A stretch of 27,158 nt of DNA. It comes from Thermoplasmata archaeon (lineage in GTDB: Archaea; Thermoplasmatota; Thermoplasmata; Thermoplasmatales; Aciduliprofundaceae). The DNA lies in the NCBI GenBank assembly GCA_021163705.1, contig JAGGTO010000001.1, positions 1-27,158 of the forward strand, written 5' to 3'. Shown piece after piece: positions 16,506 through 23,182 of the stretch. Below the pieces are notes generated by a model. It did no database searches and was not told the DNA's origin. It saw only the letters and a program-made list of their open reading frames with translations. Each line of letters begins with the position of its first letter. The first letter of the stretch is position 1. The position numbers and the translations under genes were made by a program.

Positions 16506-17296
16506 TTTTTCATAGCCTCCATGAGCTCTGCGAATTCCTGGAAATTTAGGCTCTGTCTCCCGTCCGACAGCGCCTTTTCCGGCTCGGGATGCACCTCCAC
16601 CATTATTCCATCGGCTCCCACTGCAAGAGCCGCTTTGCTGAGGGGCAGTATCAGGCTCCTTCTCCCTGCAGCGTGCGATGGGTCAACTATCACAGGAAGA
16701 TGGCTCAGCTCCTTGAGCACGGGAACCGCTGATATGTCCAGAGTGAACCTTGTGACCTTTTCAAAGGTCCTTATCCCTCTCTCGCAGAGTATCACATTCT
16801 CGTTGCCCTCGAAGAGGATATACTCAGCTGCATAGAGCCACTCCTCTATGGTGTTCCCGAATCCACGCTTGAGAAGCACAGGTTTATCGCTCCTGCCCAC
16901 CTCGCGTAGAAGCTCGTAGTTCTGGCAGTTGCGTGAGCCAACCTGTATTATGTCCACATAATTCTCCACCAGAGGCACCTTTCTCGTGTCCATAACCTCG
17001 CTCACCACAACCATATCATATTCATCCGCGGCCCTGCGCATCCATCTCAAGGCATCTTCGCCGAATCCCTGAAATGAATAGGGCGATGTCCTGGGCTTGT
17101 AGGCACCGCCGCGCAAAATTTTCACGCCTATCTCGCTGAGAAACTCTGCAGTCTTCATTATCTGCTGTGGACTTTCCACAGAGCAGGGGCCTGCAATAAC
17201 CACGAACTCCCCGCCTATCTTCACATCGCCAATTCTCACGACGCTCCTCATCCTGTAATCCCTGGAAACCTTCAGAACCTGCATCGCTTCGGTCAT
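16475..17296 (-). CDS. aroF: 3-deoxy-7-phosphoheptulonate (DAHP) synthase, type I-beta
   Basis: 273 residues. AGPCSVES (35-42), RGGAYKPRTSPYSFQG (62-77), QVGSRNCQNYELL, VLLKRG, VDPSHAAGRRS and the C-terminal EVHPEPEKALSDGRQS are the barrel signatures of the KDO8PS-like I-beta family. It condenses phosphoenolpyruvate with erythrose-4-phosphate and is the first committed aromatic step. There is no ACT, ferredoxin-like or chorismate mutase extension, so allosteric feedback through a built-in domain is unlikely and control probably acts on expression. It starts with an ATGA overlap on the winged-helix gene. Confidence 0.93.
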   Translation of the reverse strand: MTEAMQVLKVSRDYRMRSVVRIGDVKIGGEFVVIAGPCSVESPQQIMKTAEFLSEIGVKILRGGAYKPRTSPYSFQGFGEDALRWMRRAADEYDMVVVSEVMDTRKVPLVENYVDIIQVGSRNCQNYELLREVGRSDKPVLLKRGFGNTIEEWLYAAEYILFEGNENVILCERGIRTFEKVTRFTLDISAVPVLKELSHLPVIVDPSHAAGRRSLILPLSKAALAVGADGIMVEVHPEPEKALSDGRQSLNFQEFAELMEAMKKWSLLSDGGL

Positions 17297-17670
17297 CTGC
17301 CCACCTCCAGTATCTCCAGAATCGCTCTGCCCATTGAGGTCAGCTCCACAGGTTTGCGCTCCTCTCTGTCCCCGTAGTCTATCAAACCCAGCTCGCGGAG
17401 AATCTTGGCGTTCATCTTCAATGTGGATATGGATTTTCCGTGTCTCCTCGCTATGTCCTGAAGAATCGCGTTCAGGCTCTTCTTCGCATTTCTCTTTCCT
17501 CTTTTACCATTGCCTTCATGCGAACTCTCCAAGATAATCTCTTTCTCCAGTCTCTGGAGAATGAGAAGCTGCGTATCGTTGAGAGCACGCAACGCTATTC
17601 TGCGAAGAGACATAAAAAATTCAAGTTTTCTCTCTGGCGAATTCAAAATTCCCTCTAAGGCTGCACCCAT
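17293..17670 (-). CDS. Small winged-helix protein, first gene of the aro operon
   Basis: Up to 125 residues. The C-terminal half looks like a winged helix: LNAILQDIARRHGKS, then STLKMNAKILRELGLIDYG, then a wing ending LTSMGRAILEIL. A basic linker (GNGKRGKRNAKK) precedes it, and the N-terminal part (LNDTQLLILQRLEKEII) may dimerise. I do not recognise a named family. As first gene of the aro operon, facing trp across about 220 bases, it is a candidate regulator of both. The ATG at 17670 sits inside the upstream leader ORF, overlapping its Trp codon; Met20 (17613) is an alternative and follows a T6 run. Confidence 0.7.
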   Translation of the reverse strand: MGAALEGILNSPERKLEFFMSLRRIALRALNDTQLLILQRLEKEIILESSHEGNGKRGKRNAKKSLNAILQDIARRHGKSISTLKMNAKILRELGLIDYGDREERKPVELTSMGRAILEILEVGR

Positions 17671-17756
17671 TGGCGGGGCATCACATCCATGGTACGCTTT
17701 CCATATTGGGAGGGCATCACGCCCTTTCTCCTTCCAAATTGGTCCGGCATCACCAT
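17655..17756 (-). CDS. Putative aromatic leader peptide of the aro operon (F, Y, W repeats)
   Basis: A 33-codon ORF that starts about 26 bases after the aro TATA box; the codon before its ATG is GTG, also usable. It contains three repeats: VMPDQF (residues 2-7), VMPSQY (13-18) and VMPRQW (25-30). The repeats are 33 and 36 bases apart, so they stay in frame, and they differ mainly in one variable residue and in which aromatic residue ends the motif. It stops at TAG (17655-17657), 15 bases past the winged-helix ATG, which is in another frame. With no 5' leader expected, translation would be leaderless. That it is translated is inference. A tandem DNA operator is the main alternative reading. 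Confidence 0.5.
   Translation of the reverse strand: MVMPDQFGRRKGVMPSQYGKRTMDVMPRQWVQP
17669..17753 (+). repeat. Three tandem copies of ATTGG-N3-GGCATCAC
   Basis: Copies at 17669-17684, 17705-17720 and 17738-17753, 36 and 33 bases apart, all in the same orientation. The three spacer bases differ (CGG, GAG, TCC). A fourth copy lies at 24928-24943 ahead of tyrA. On the minus strand they read GTGATGCC-N3-CCAAT, and this is the coding sequence of the aromatic leader motif. They may also be protein-binding sites just downstream of the promoter. Confidence 0.85.
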
Positions 17757-17781
17757 CACCTGAGAAGGTAGATTGGTTTTA

Positions 17782-17805
17782 TTATTTAAATATTTAGCCT
17801 GAAAA
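17782..17805 (-). promoter_or_regulatory. aro operon promoter with TTTTCAGGC element
   Basis: On the minus strand TTTTCAGGC (17805-17797) is followed directly by T and AAATATTTAA (17795-17786), a good TATA box. The leader ORF begins 26 bases further on. The same arrangement is found at the trp promoter facing it and, less exactly, at tyrA. Confidence 0.65.
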
Positions 17806-17840
17806 CAATGGCCATTTTATCAGAGCTACATTTTTCAGGC
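17797..17840. repeat. Inverted repeat GCCTGAAAA / TTTTCAGGC between aro and trp promoters
   Basis: Perfect 9-base arms at 17797-17805 and 17832-17840, centres 35 bases apart. Each arm lies immediately upstream of one of the two divergent TATA boxes. One dimeric or tetrameric protein bound to both arms could control both operons. Confidence 0.7.
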
Positions 17841-17855
17841 CAAATGGTTAAATAG
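17832..17855 (+). promoter_or_regulatory. trp operon promoter with TTTTCAGGC element
   Basis: TTTTCAGGC (17832-17840), then C and AAATGGTTAA (17842-17851). The end of this block is 26 bases before the GTG at 17878. The transcript is expected to start within a few bases of that GTG, giving at most a very short leader before trpC. Confidence 0.65.
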
Positions 17856-17877
17856 GTTGCATGTTTCGCAGATTCTG

Positions 17878-17925
17878 GTGAAGATGATGAGTGGTGATGG
17901 TTTTTGGCCTGAGCAGAGCCATTAA
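17878..17925 (+). CDS. Putative trp leader micro-ORF with Phe-Trp
   Basis: A 15-codon ORF (GTG start, or ATG at 17884) that overlaps the beginning of trpC in another frame and ends at TAA inside it. From the first ATG it reads MMSGDGFWPEQSH. The expected transcription start coincides with its first codon, as in the aro leader. The Phe-Trp pair is encoded TTT TGG just after the trpC start codons. A +1 slip at TTT-T while waiting at TGG would enter the trpC frame. The ORF is so short that chance is a real alternative. Confidence 0.35.
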   Translation: MKMMSGDGFWPEQSH

Positions 17926-18580
17926 AAATGCAAAGGGAAATGCCATAATAGCGGAGCTGAAGCTCTATTCTCCGAAACACGGCGACCTTCTGCGGGGCAG
18001 GAACCCCTTTGATATTCTCCGCGCATATGAAAGGGGCGGTGCAATCGCGATTTCGTACATAACAGAGACGCAGTATTTCAGAGGAAGCATGTATATGCTG
18101 AAAAGAATATGCAGAGAGACTGAGCTTCCTGTGCTCAGAAAGGATTTCATAAGAAGAAAAAAGGACATTGAGGATACTGCTGAGGCGGGTGCCTCCGCTG
18201 TTCTTCTCATCGCGCGAATCCTGAAGGCTCAGCTTGCGGAGTTCGTGGACCTTGCGAGGGAGCACGGTCTGGACGCGCTTGTGGAGGTGCACACGCAGGA
18301 AGAGATATCCATGGCTCTTCAAACAGGCGCCGCGATGATAGGCATCAACAACAGGGATATAAGGAAGCTTGAGAAGGATGACGGCGATGTTTCGCTCACA
18401 GAAAAGCTCGCGCCCCTGATTCCTCCAGACTGTCTGAAGGTGAGTGAGAGTGGAATAGCCACGGAGGAGCAGCTGAGAAGGGCACTTAGAGTCGCAGATG
18501 CCGTGCTTATCGGCACGGCGCTCATGAAGGCGGAGAATCCTGAGAAGATGCTCAGAAGCTTTGTGGAGGTGAGAATATGA
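17891..18580 (+). CDS. trpC: Indole-3-glycerol phosphate synthase
   Basis: 229 residues from the GTG at 17891, with GGTGA 8 bases upstream; the ATG at 17897 is an equally reasonable start. Catalytic Glu22 and Lys24 (IAELKLYSP), the LRKDF block with Lys84 and Asp85, GINNRD and SESGI are present. It closes the indole ring from carboxyphenylaminodeoxyribulose phosphate. The N-terminus is short compared with bacterial enzymes, as is usual in archaea. First gene of trpCDEGFBA, diverging from the aro operon. A micro-ORF containing Phe-Trp overlaps its start in another frame. Confidence 0.94.
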   Translation: MVMVFGLSRAIKNAKGNAIIAELKLYSPKHGDLLRGRNPFDILRAYERGGAIAISYITETQYFRGSMYMLKRICRETELPVLRKDFIRRKKDIEDTAEAGASAVLLIARILKAQLAEFVDLAREHGLDALVEVHTQEEISMALQTGAAMIGINNRDIRKLEKDDGDVSLTEKLAPLIPPDCLKVSESGIATEEQLRRALRVADAVLIGTALMKAENPEKMLRSFVEVRI

Positions 18581-19557
18581 GCCTCCTTGAGAGAATTATG
18601 GCCGGAGAAAATCTCAGCTTCGCCGAAGCGTATACTCTTTTCAGAGAACTCACACAGGAGAGTGAAGTGAGAATCGCCGCGTATCTCACAGCGCTGCAGA
18701 GCAAGGGCTACACGGGAGAGGAGATTGCGGGACTTGCAAAGGCCATGAGGGATATGGCTCGCAGAGTTTCTCTTGGTACCGTGGCCGATACCGCAGGCAC
18801 AGGTGGGGATGGAACTGCCACCATAAATGTGAGCACTGCATCGGCGCTCATACTTTCCTCCTTCACCAAAGTGGCGAAGCACGGCAATGTGTCCGTGACA
18901 TCCAAAAGCGGCTCGGCTGATGTGCTGGAGGCGCTGGGATTCAATATTCGTATAACGCCGGAGAGAGCGCAGGAGATGATTGAAAGGAAAAACTTCACTT
19001 TTCTCTTCGCTCCACTGTATCACAAAGCGCTCAAGCCCGTAATGCCCGTGAGAAAAGCGCTGAGGGTGAAAACGGTGTTCAATGTACTTGGCCCTCTTGC
19101 AAATCCTGCAGAACCTGCCTATCAGGTGGTGGGTGTGAACTCCCCACAGCTTGTGGATAAGATGGCCCGGGCCCTCTCTCTTCTCCGCGTTAAAAGGGCG
19201 CTTGTGCTTCACGGTTCCGGGATGGATGAAGTGAGCCCCTCAGGTGCAACGATTGTTGCCGAGGTGAGGGAAAAGAGAATACAGAGTTACACCCTCACGC
19301 CCGAAGATTTCGGGGTGCAGAGAACCAGGGTGCTTCCATGCGCATCACCTGAAGAAAGTGCTGCGAGGATAAGGGCAGTGCTGGCCGGAAATGGGAAAGA
19401 GGAGGACCGGAACTTCATACTCATCAACGCCTCCGCTGCTCTTTACTCCGCAGGAGTTGCGAGGGATTTCAGAGATGGTGTGGAGCTTGCATCCAGCGTT
19501 CTCGGCACCACGATGCTTAAAAGACTGGAGGAGATGGCATGCCTTTCAAGAAGCTGA
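18577..19557 (+). CDS. trpD: Anthranilate phosphoribosyltransferase
   Basis: 326 residues, joined to trpC by an ATGA overlap with GGAGGTGAG at 18565-18573. DTAGTGGDGTATINVST (about 71-87) binds the phosphoribosyl pyrophosphate, and KHGN plus KSGSADVLEALG bind metal and anthranilate. It transfers phosphoribose to anthranilate. Full length, not fused to trpG. High G+C with many CpG, like the rest of the trp operon. A long open frame on the opposite strand is a composition artefact. Confidence 0.95.
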   Translation: MSLLERIMAGENLSFAEAYTLFRELTQESEVRIAAYLTALQSKGYTGEEIAGLAKAMRDMARRVSLGTVADTAGTGGDGTATINVSTASALILSSFTKVAKHGNVSVTSKSGSADVLEALGFNIRITPERAQEMIERKNFTFLFAPLYHKALKPVMPVRKALRVKTVFNVLGPLANPAEPAYQVVGVNSPQLVDKMARALSLLRVKRALVLHGSGMDEVSPSGATIVAEVREKRIQSYTLTPEDFGVQRTRVLPCASPEESAARIRAVLAGNGKEEDRNFILINASAALYSAGVARDFRDGVELASSVLGTTMLKRLEEMACLSRS

Positions 19558-20840
19558 GCTATGTGGAGCCGCTGAAACTCTACGCTGCTCTCAGAGAATA
19601 TCCCATGCCCTTCATTCTCCACTCTGCTGAGAAGGACAGCAGAAAATCGAGGTACACATATATATCTGCGGCTCCCGAATTCAGAGTTGAGGTGGATGAA
19701 AGAGGCACGCATGTGGATGGCACGAAGATATCTCACGAGAGAAAACCGTTTGTCTCTCTCAGAAAACTCATGAAGGACCGGGTCACGGGCACGAGATTCG
19801 CGGGTGGCTTTGCGGGCTACATTGCCTACGATGCGGTCCACAATTATGTAGAGGGGCGTGTGGATGAGCCCTCGGTGTTCGGCTACTACCCGTGGGTGTT
19901 CATCTACGATTATGCGAGGAAAGAACTCGAGATATTTTACCTGAGAGAGCCGCCATTTGACCCTGAGCGCATCGTTTCGTGGGCGAGAGATGAGAGGATG
20001 GAAAATGATGGGTGCGCATCTCTTAAGGGCACGGATGCGGATATGGATACTTTCACAGATATGGTGGAGCGGGGGAAAGAGCACATCCTCGCCGGAGATG
20101 TGTTCCAGGTGGTGCTTTCCAGAGAATATAGATTGAGTGTGGATATGAGCCCGCTGAAGATATATGAGAATCTCACCAGGATAAATCCAAGCCCCTACAC
20201 CTTTCTGCTTGAGTTCAAAAAGGCTGTGGTGGGTGCATCTCCCGAGACCATGGCCTCTGTGGAGGGGAGAAGGGTGAGAATCAATCCCATAGCGGGCACG
20301 GTATCCAGGGGCAAAACGGAGGCGGAGGATGAGGAGCTCAGAAGAAAGCTGCTGAGGGATGAGAAGGAGCGGGCAGAGCATGTGATGCTGGTGGACCTTG
20401 CGAGAAATGATGTGCGGCGCGTTTCAAAGCCTGGAAGCGTGAGACTCGTTCGCTTCTTCGATGTTCTCCGGTACAGCCATGTGCAGCATATTGAGAGCGA
20501 GGTCATCGGGGAGCTGGAAGATGATAAGGACTCCTTTGATGCCATGGAAGCAGCATTTCCCGCAGGCACACTCACGGGAGCGCCAAAGCTCAGGGCCATG
20601 GAAATTATAGAGGTGCTTGAAAGAAGCAGGAGAGGAATTTATGGAGGTGCGGTGGGCTACTTCTCTGCAACCGGGGATGCTGATTTCGCCATAGCCATAC
20701 GCATGCTGGAAATGGAGGGGAAAGAGGCGAAGGTACGGGCAGGAGCGGGTATAGTTGCAGATTCTGTGCCTGCAAGAGAGTACATGGAGACGGAGCATAA
20801 GATGGCAGCGGTTCTGAGAGCTCTGGGGGTGAGAGAATGA
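19539..20840 (+). CDS. trpE: Anthranilate synthase component I
   Basis: 433 residues, ATG at 19539 overlapping trpD by 19 bases. The C-terminal chorismate-binding half carries NPSPYTFLLEF, GASPETM, AGTVSRGKT, EHVMLVDLARND, AGTLTGAPKLRAMEII and the final AGAGIVADSVPAREYMET block. It makes anthranilate from chorismate with ammonia delivered by TrpG. The N-terminal half (GFAGYIAYDAV about 89-99) is complete. A tryptophan feedback site may lie around ILHSAEKDS near residue 26, where the family has its Leu-Leu-Glu-Ser motif, but the match is imperfect. Confidence 0.94.
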   Translation: MPFKKLSYVEPLKLYAALREYPMPFILHSAEKDSRKSRYTYISAAPEFRVEVDERGTHVDGTKISHERKPFVSLRKLMKDRVTGTRFAGGFAGYIAYDAVHNYVEGRVDEPSVFGYYPWVFIYDYARKELEIFYLREPPFDPERIVSWARDERMENDGCASLKGTDADMDTFTDMVERGKEHILAGDVFQVVLSREYRLSVDMSPLKIYENLTRINPSPYTFLLEFKKAVVGASPETMASVEGRRVRINPIAGTVSRGKTEAEDEELRRKLLRDEKERAEHVMLVDLARNDVRRVSKPGSVRLVRFFDVLRYSHVQHIESEVIGELEDDKDSFDAMEAAFPAGTLTGAPKLRAMEIIEVLERSRRGIYGGAVGYFSATGDADFAIAIRMLEMEGKEAKVRAGAGIVADSVPAREYMETEHKMAAVLRALGVRE

Positions 20841-21409
20841 TTGTGGTGATAAACAACAGGGATTCCTTCGTGTGGAACCTTGCGGAGTATGCCTCGCTCT
20901 TCGACCGCGTGAAGGTGGTTCCGAACACAATCAGCGTTGCAGAGATTCGTGCCCTTAATCCCGACGGTGTGATAATCTCACCGGGTCCGGGAACTCCACA
21001 TGATAGGCGGGGGGTGGGTAACTCTCCGGAGATTGTGGCCAGGCTCGATGTCCCCCTGCTTGGCGTATGTCTGGGGCATCAGATAATCGCCGAGGTTTTC
21101 GGAGGCTTCGTGCATCAGGTGAAGCCGAGGCATGGAAAGGCGAGTCCGGTGAGGCACGATGGACGCGGGATTTTCAGAGGTGTGAAGAACCCCATTATGG
21201 CGGGTAGGTATCACTCCCTTGCAGTTCTTCGCATTCCTGATAATTTCGAGGTCACGGCAGTATCAATGGATGACAGTGTGATAATGGGCATGAGGCACCG
21301 GAGCAGGCCGATTGAGAGTGTGCAGTTCCATCCGGAGAGCGTGCTCACGGAATGGGAGAGTAAAGAAGGTGTGAAAATAATAAAGAACTTCGTGGAGATG
21401 ACAAGATGA
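20837..21409 (+). CDS. trpG: Anthranilate synthase component II (glutamine amidotransferase)
   Basis: 190 residues, class I amidotransferase. Catalytic triad visible: Cys78 (GVCLGHQ), His165 and Glu167 (QFHPES). The oxyanion region ISPGPGTP is at 47-54. It hydrolyses glutamine for TrpE, whose stop codon it overlaps (ATGA). The same fold serves aminodeoxychorismate synthase, but position within trp and the missing pab genes favour TrpG. Neither fused nor truncated. Confidence 0.94.
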   Translation: MIVVINNRDSFVWNLAEYASLFDRVKVVPNTISVAEIRALNPDGVIISPGPGTPHDRRGVGNSPEIVARLDVPLLGVCLGHQIIAEVFGGFVHQVKPRHGKASPVRHDGRGIFRGVKNPIMAGRYHSLAVLRIPDNFEVTAVSMDDSVIMGMRHRSRPIESVQFHPESVLTEWESKEGVKIIKNFVEMTR

Positions 21410-22035
21410 TGTTCGTGAAAATATGTGGCATAAAAAATAGCGATGAGCTCAGGCTCGTGGAGCGCTACGCGGATGCCACCGGCGTGGTTGTGAACTCCGT
21501 ATCGAGGAGAAAGCTCCCTCTGAGGGTTGCAAGAGAACTTATAGAGGAGGCGAGGATTCCCGTGTATCTGGTCTCCACCATGAGGGAGTTTGCAGAGTGG
21601 GCCAATGCCATAGAGAGAACAGATGCGAGGTACATACAGGTGCATTCCGATGCGAACCCGAAGACGGTGGAGAGACTGAAAGTGGAGTACGAAGTGAAAG
21701 TGCTCAAGGCCTTCACTGTTCCGCGAAAAAGCCACGATGCGGAGGAAGAGGCTGAGAGGCTTCTGGAGCAGATAAGCAGATACGAGGTGGACGGTTTGCT
21801 TCTCGATACCGGAGCAGGAAGCGGCAGGAGACACGATTACAGGGTGAGTGCCATAATAGCCAGGAAAATGCCCGTGATACTTGCAGGAGGTCTCAATCCA
21901 GAGAATGTGGAAGAGGCCATAAGGTGGGTGAAGCCTGCAGGGGTGGATGTATCCAGCGGTGTGGAGCGCAATGGCATCAAAGACAGGCGCCTCATAGAGG
22001 AATTTGTGAGGAGGGTGAGGGATGTGGTTCGGTAG
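21406..22035 (+). CDS. trpF: Phosphoribosylanthranilate isomerase
   Basis: 209 residues. KICGIKN with the catalytic Cys is at the N-terminus, and the catalytic Asp lies in LLLDTGAGSGRRHDY (about 125-139). The phosphate-binding ILAGGLNPENV and VDVSSGVE blocks follow. It isomerises phosphoribosylanthranilate. The ATG at 21406 overlaps the trpG stop; the next codon is also ATG. The segment after KICG is more divergent than usual but keeps the barrel pattern. Confidence 0.93.
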   Translation: MMFVKICGIKNSDELRLVERYADATGVVVNSVSRRKLPLRVARELIEEARIPVYLVSTMREFAEWANAIERTDARYIQVHSDANPKTVERLKVEYEVKVLKAFTVPRKSHDAEEEAERLLEQISRYEVDGLLLDTGAGSGRRHDYRVSAIIARKMPVILAGGLNPENVEEAIRWVKPAGVDVSSGVERNGIKDRRLIEEFVRRVRDVVR

Positions 22036-23182
22036 GTTCGGAGGGCAGTTCGTGCCGGAAACGCTTGTGGAGCCACTTAAGGAGCTGGAGAATGCCTATT
22101 ACAGGCTCAGGGAGGATGAGGAGTTCAGAAGTACGCTGGAGCAATATCTTCGAGAATGGGCCGGTAGACCCACCCCGCTCTACTATGCAAGAAGACTGAG
22201 CGAGAAGCTTGGAGGTGCAAAAATTTATCTCAAGAGGGAGGACCTGCTGCACGGTGGTGCGCACAAGACAAACAACGCTGTGGGGCAGGCTCTTCTGGCG
22301 AAATTTATGGGGAAGAAGCGTCTCATAGCGGAGACCGGTGCGGGACAGCACGGTGTGGCCACGGCCATGGCCGGTGCTCTGCTAGGCATGAAGGTGGACA
22401 TCTACATGGGTGCGGAGGATGTGAGGAGACAGGCCATGAATGTGTTTCGCATGGAGCTTCTGGGTGCACGCGTTATCCCCGTGGAGAGCGGGACACAAAC
22501 ACTCAAGGATGCAATAAACGAGGCTCTGAGAGACTGGGTGGGAAGCTTTGAGGAATCGCACTATCTCATAGGCTCCGTTGTGGGCCCGCATCCCTATCCT
22601 CTCATCGTCAGAGATTTTCAGTCTGTCATAGGGAGAGAGGCAAGGGAACAGATGCTCAGCGCTGAGGGCACTCTTCCAGATGTTATCGTGGCATGTGTGG
22701 GCGGTGGAAGCAACGCCATGGGCATATTCCATCCCTTTCTACATGACCCTGTGAGACTCGTGGGTGTGGAAGCGGGAGGCAGAGGCCTGAAAAGCGGGTT
22801 ACACGCAGCCTCGCTTACTGCGGGAAGAGATGGAGTGTTTCACGGCATGCTCACCTATTTCCTGGAGGATGAGAACGGGCAGATAAAGGGGACGCACAGC
22901 ATATCTGCAGGCCTGGACTATCCCGGAGTGGGGCCAGAGCATGCATGGCTGAAGGAAAGTGGAAGAGCGGAATATGTTACGGTTAGCGATGAGGAGGCGC
23001 TCAGAGCATTTCACGAACTATCGAAAACTGAGGGGATTCTGCCAGCTCTGGAATCCTCACATGCCCTTGCTTATGCGATGAAGCTTGCGCAGGAGATGGA
23101 TAAAGATGGGATTATACTGATGAATCTCTCCGGCCGCGGGGACAAGGACCTGGATATAGTGAGGGGTGTGAAAAATGTTTGA
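22022..23182 (+). CDS. trpB: Tryptophan synthase beta chain (TrpB1 type)
   Basis: 386 residues beginning MWFGRFGGQFVPETL, typical of TrpB1. The pyridoxal-phosphate lysine is Lys82 in HGGAHKTNNA; ETGAGQHG and the phosphate loop CVGGGSNAMG follow. It joins indole and serine to give tryptophan. It overlaps trpF by 14 bases and trpA by 8, as expected for a channelled alpha-beta complex. No TrpB2-type insertion is seen. Confidence 0.95.
   Translation: MWFGRFGGQFVPETLVEPLKELENAYYRLREDEEFRSTLEQYLREWAGRPTPLYYARRLSEKLGGAKIYLKREDLLHGGAHKTNNAVGQALLAKFMGKKRLIAETGAGQHGVATAMAGALLGMKVDIYMGAEDVRRQAMNVFRMELLGARVIPVESGTQTLKDAINEALRDWVGSFEESHYLIGSVVGPHPYPLIVRDFQSVIGREAREQMLSAEGTLPDVIVACVGGGSNAMGIFHPFLHDPVRLVGVEAGGRGLKSGLHAASLTAGRDGVFHGMLTYFLEDENGQIKGTHSISAGLDYPGVGPEHAWLKESGRAEYVTVSDEEALRAFHELSKTEGILPALESSHALAYAMKLAQEMDKDGIILMNLSGRGDKDLDIVRGVKNV

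Noticed and set aside
17666..17764. CRISPR-like array
   Set aside because: Only three imperfect 16-base repeats, very short spacers that do not look foreign, and no cas genes.
18319..19212. A 297-codon minus-strand open frame opposite trpD
   Set aside because: Same cause: high G+C and regular codon use of trpD leave the reverse frame open. His- and Arg-rich composition, no family resemblance.
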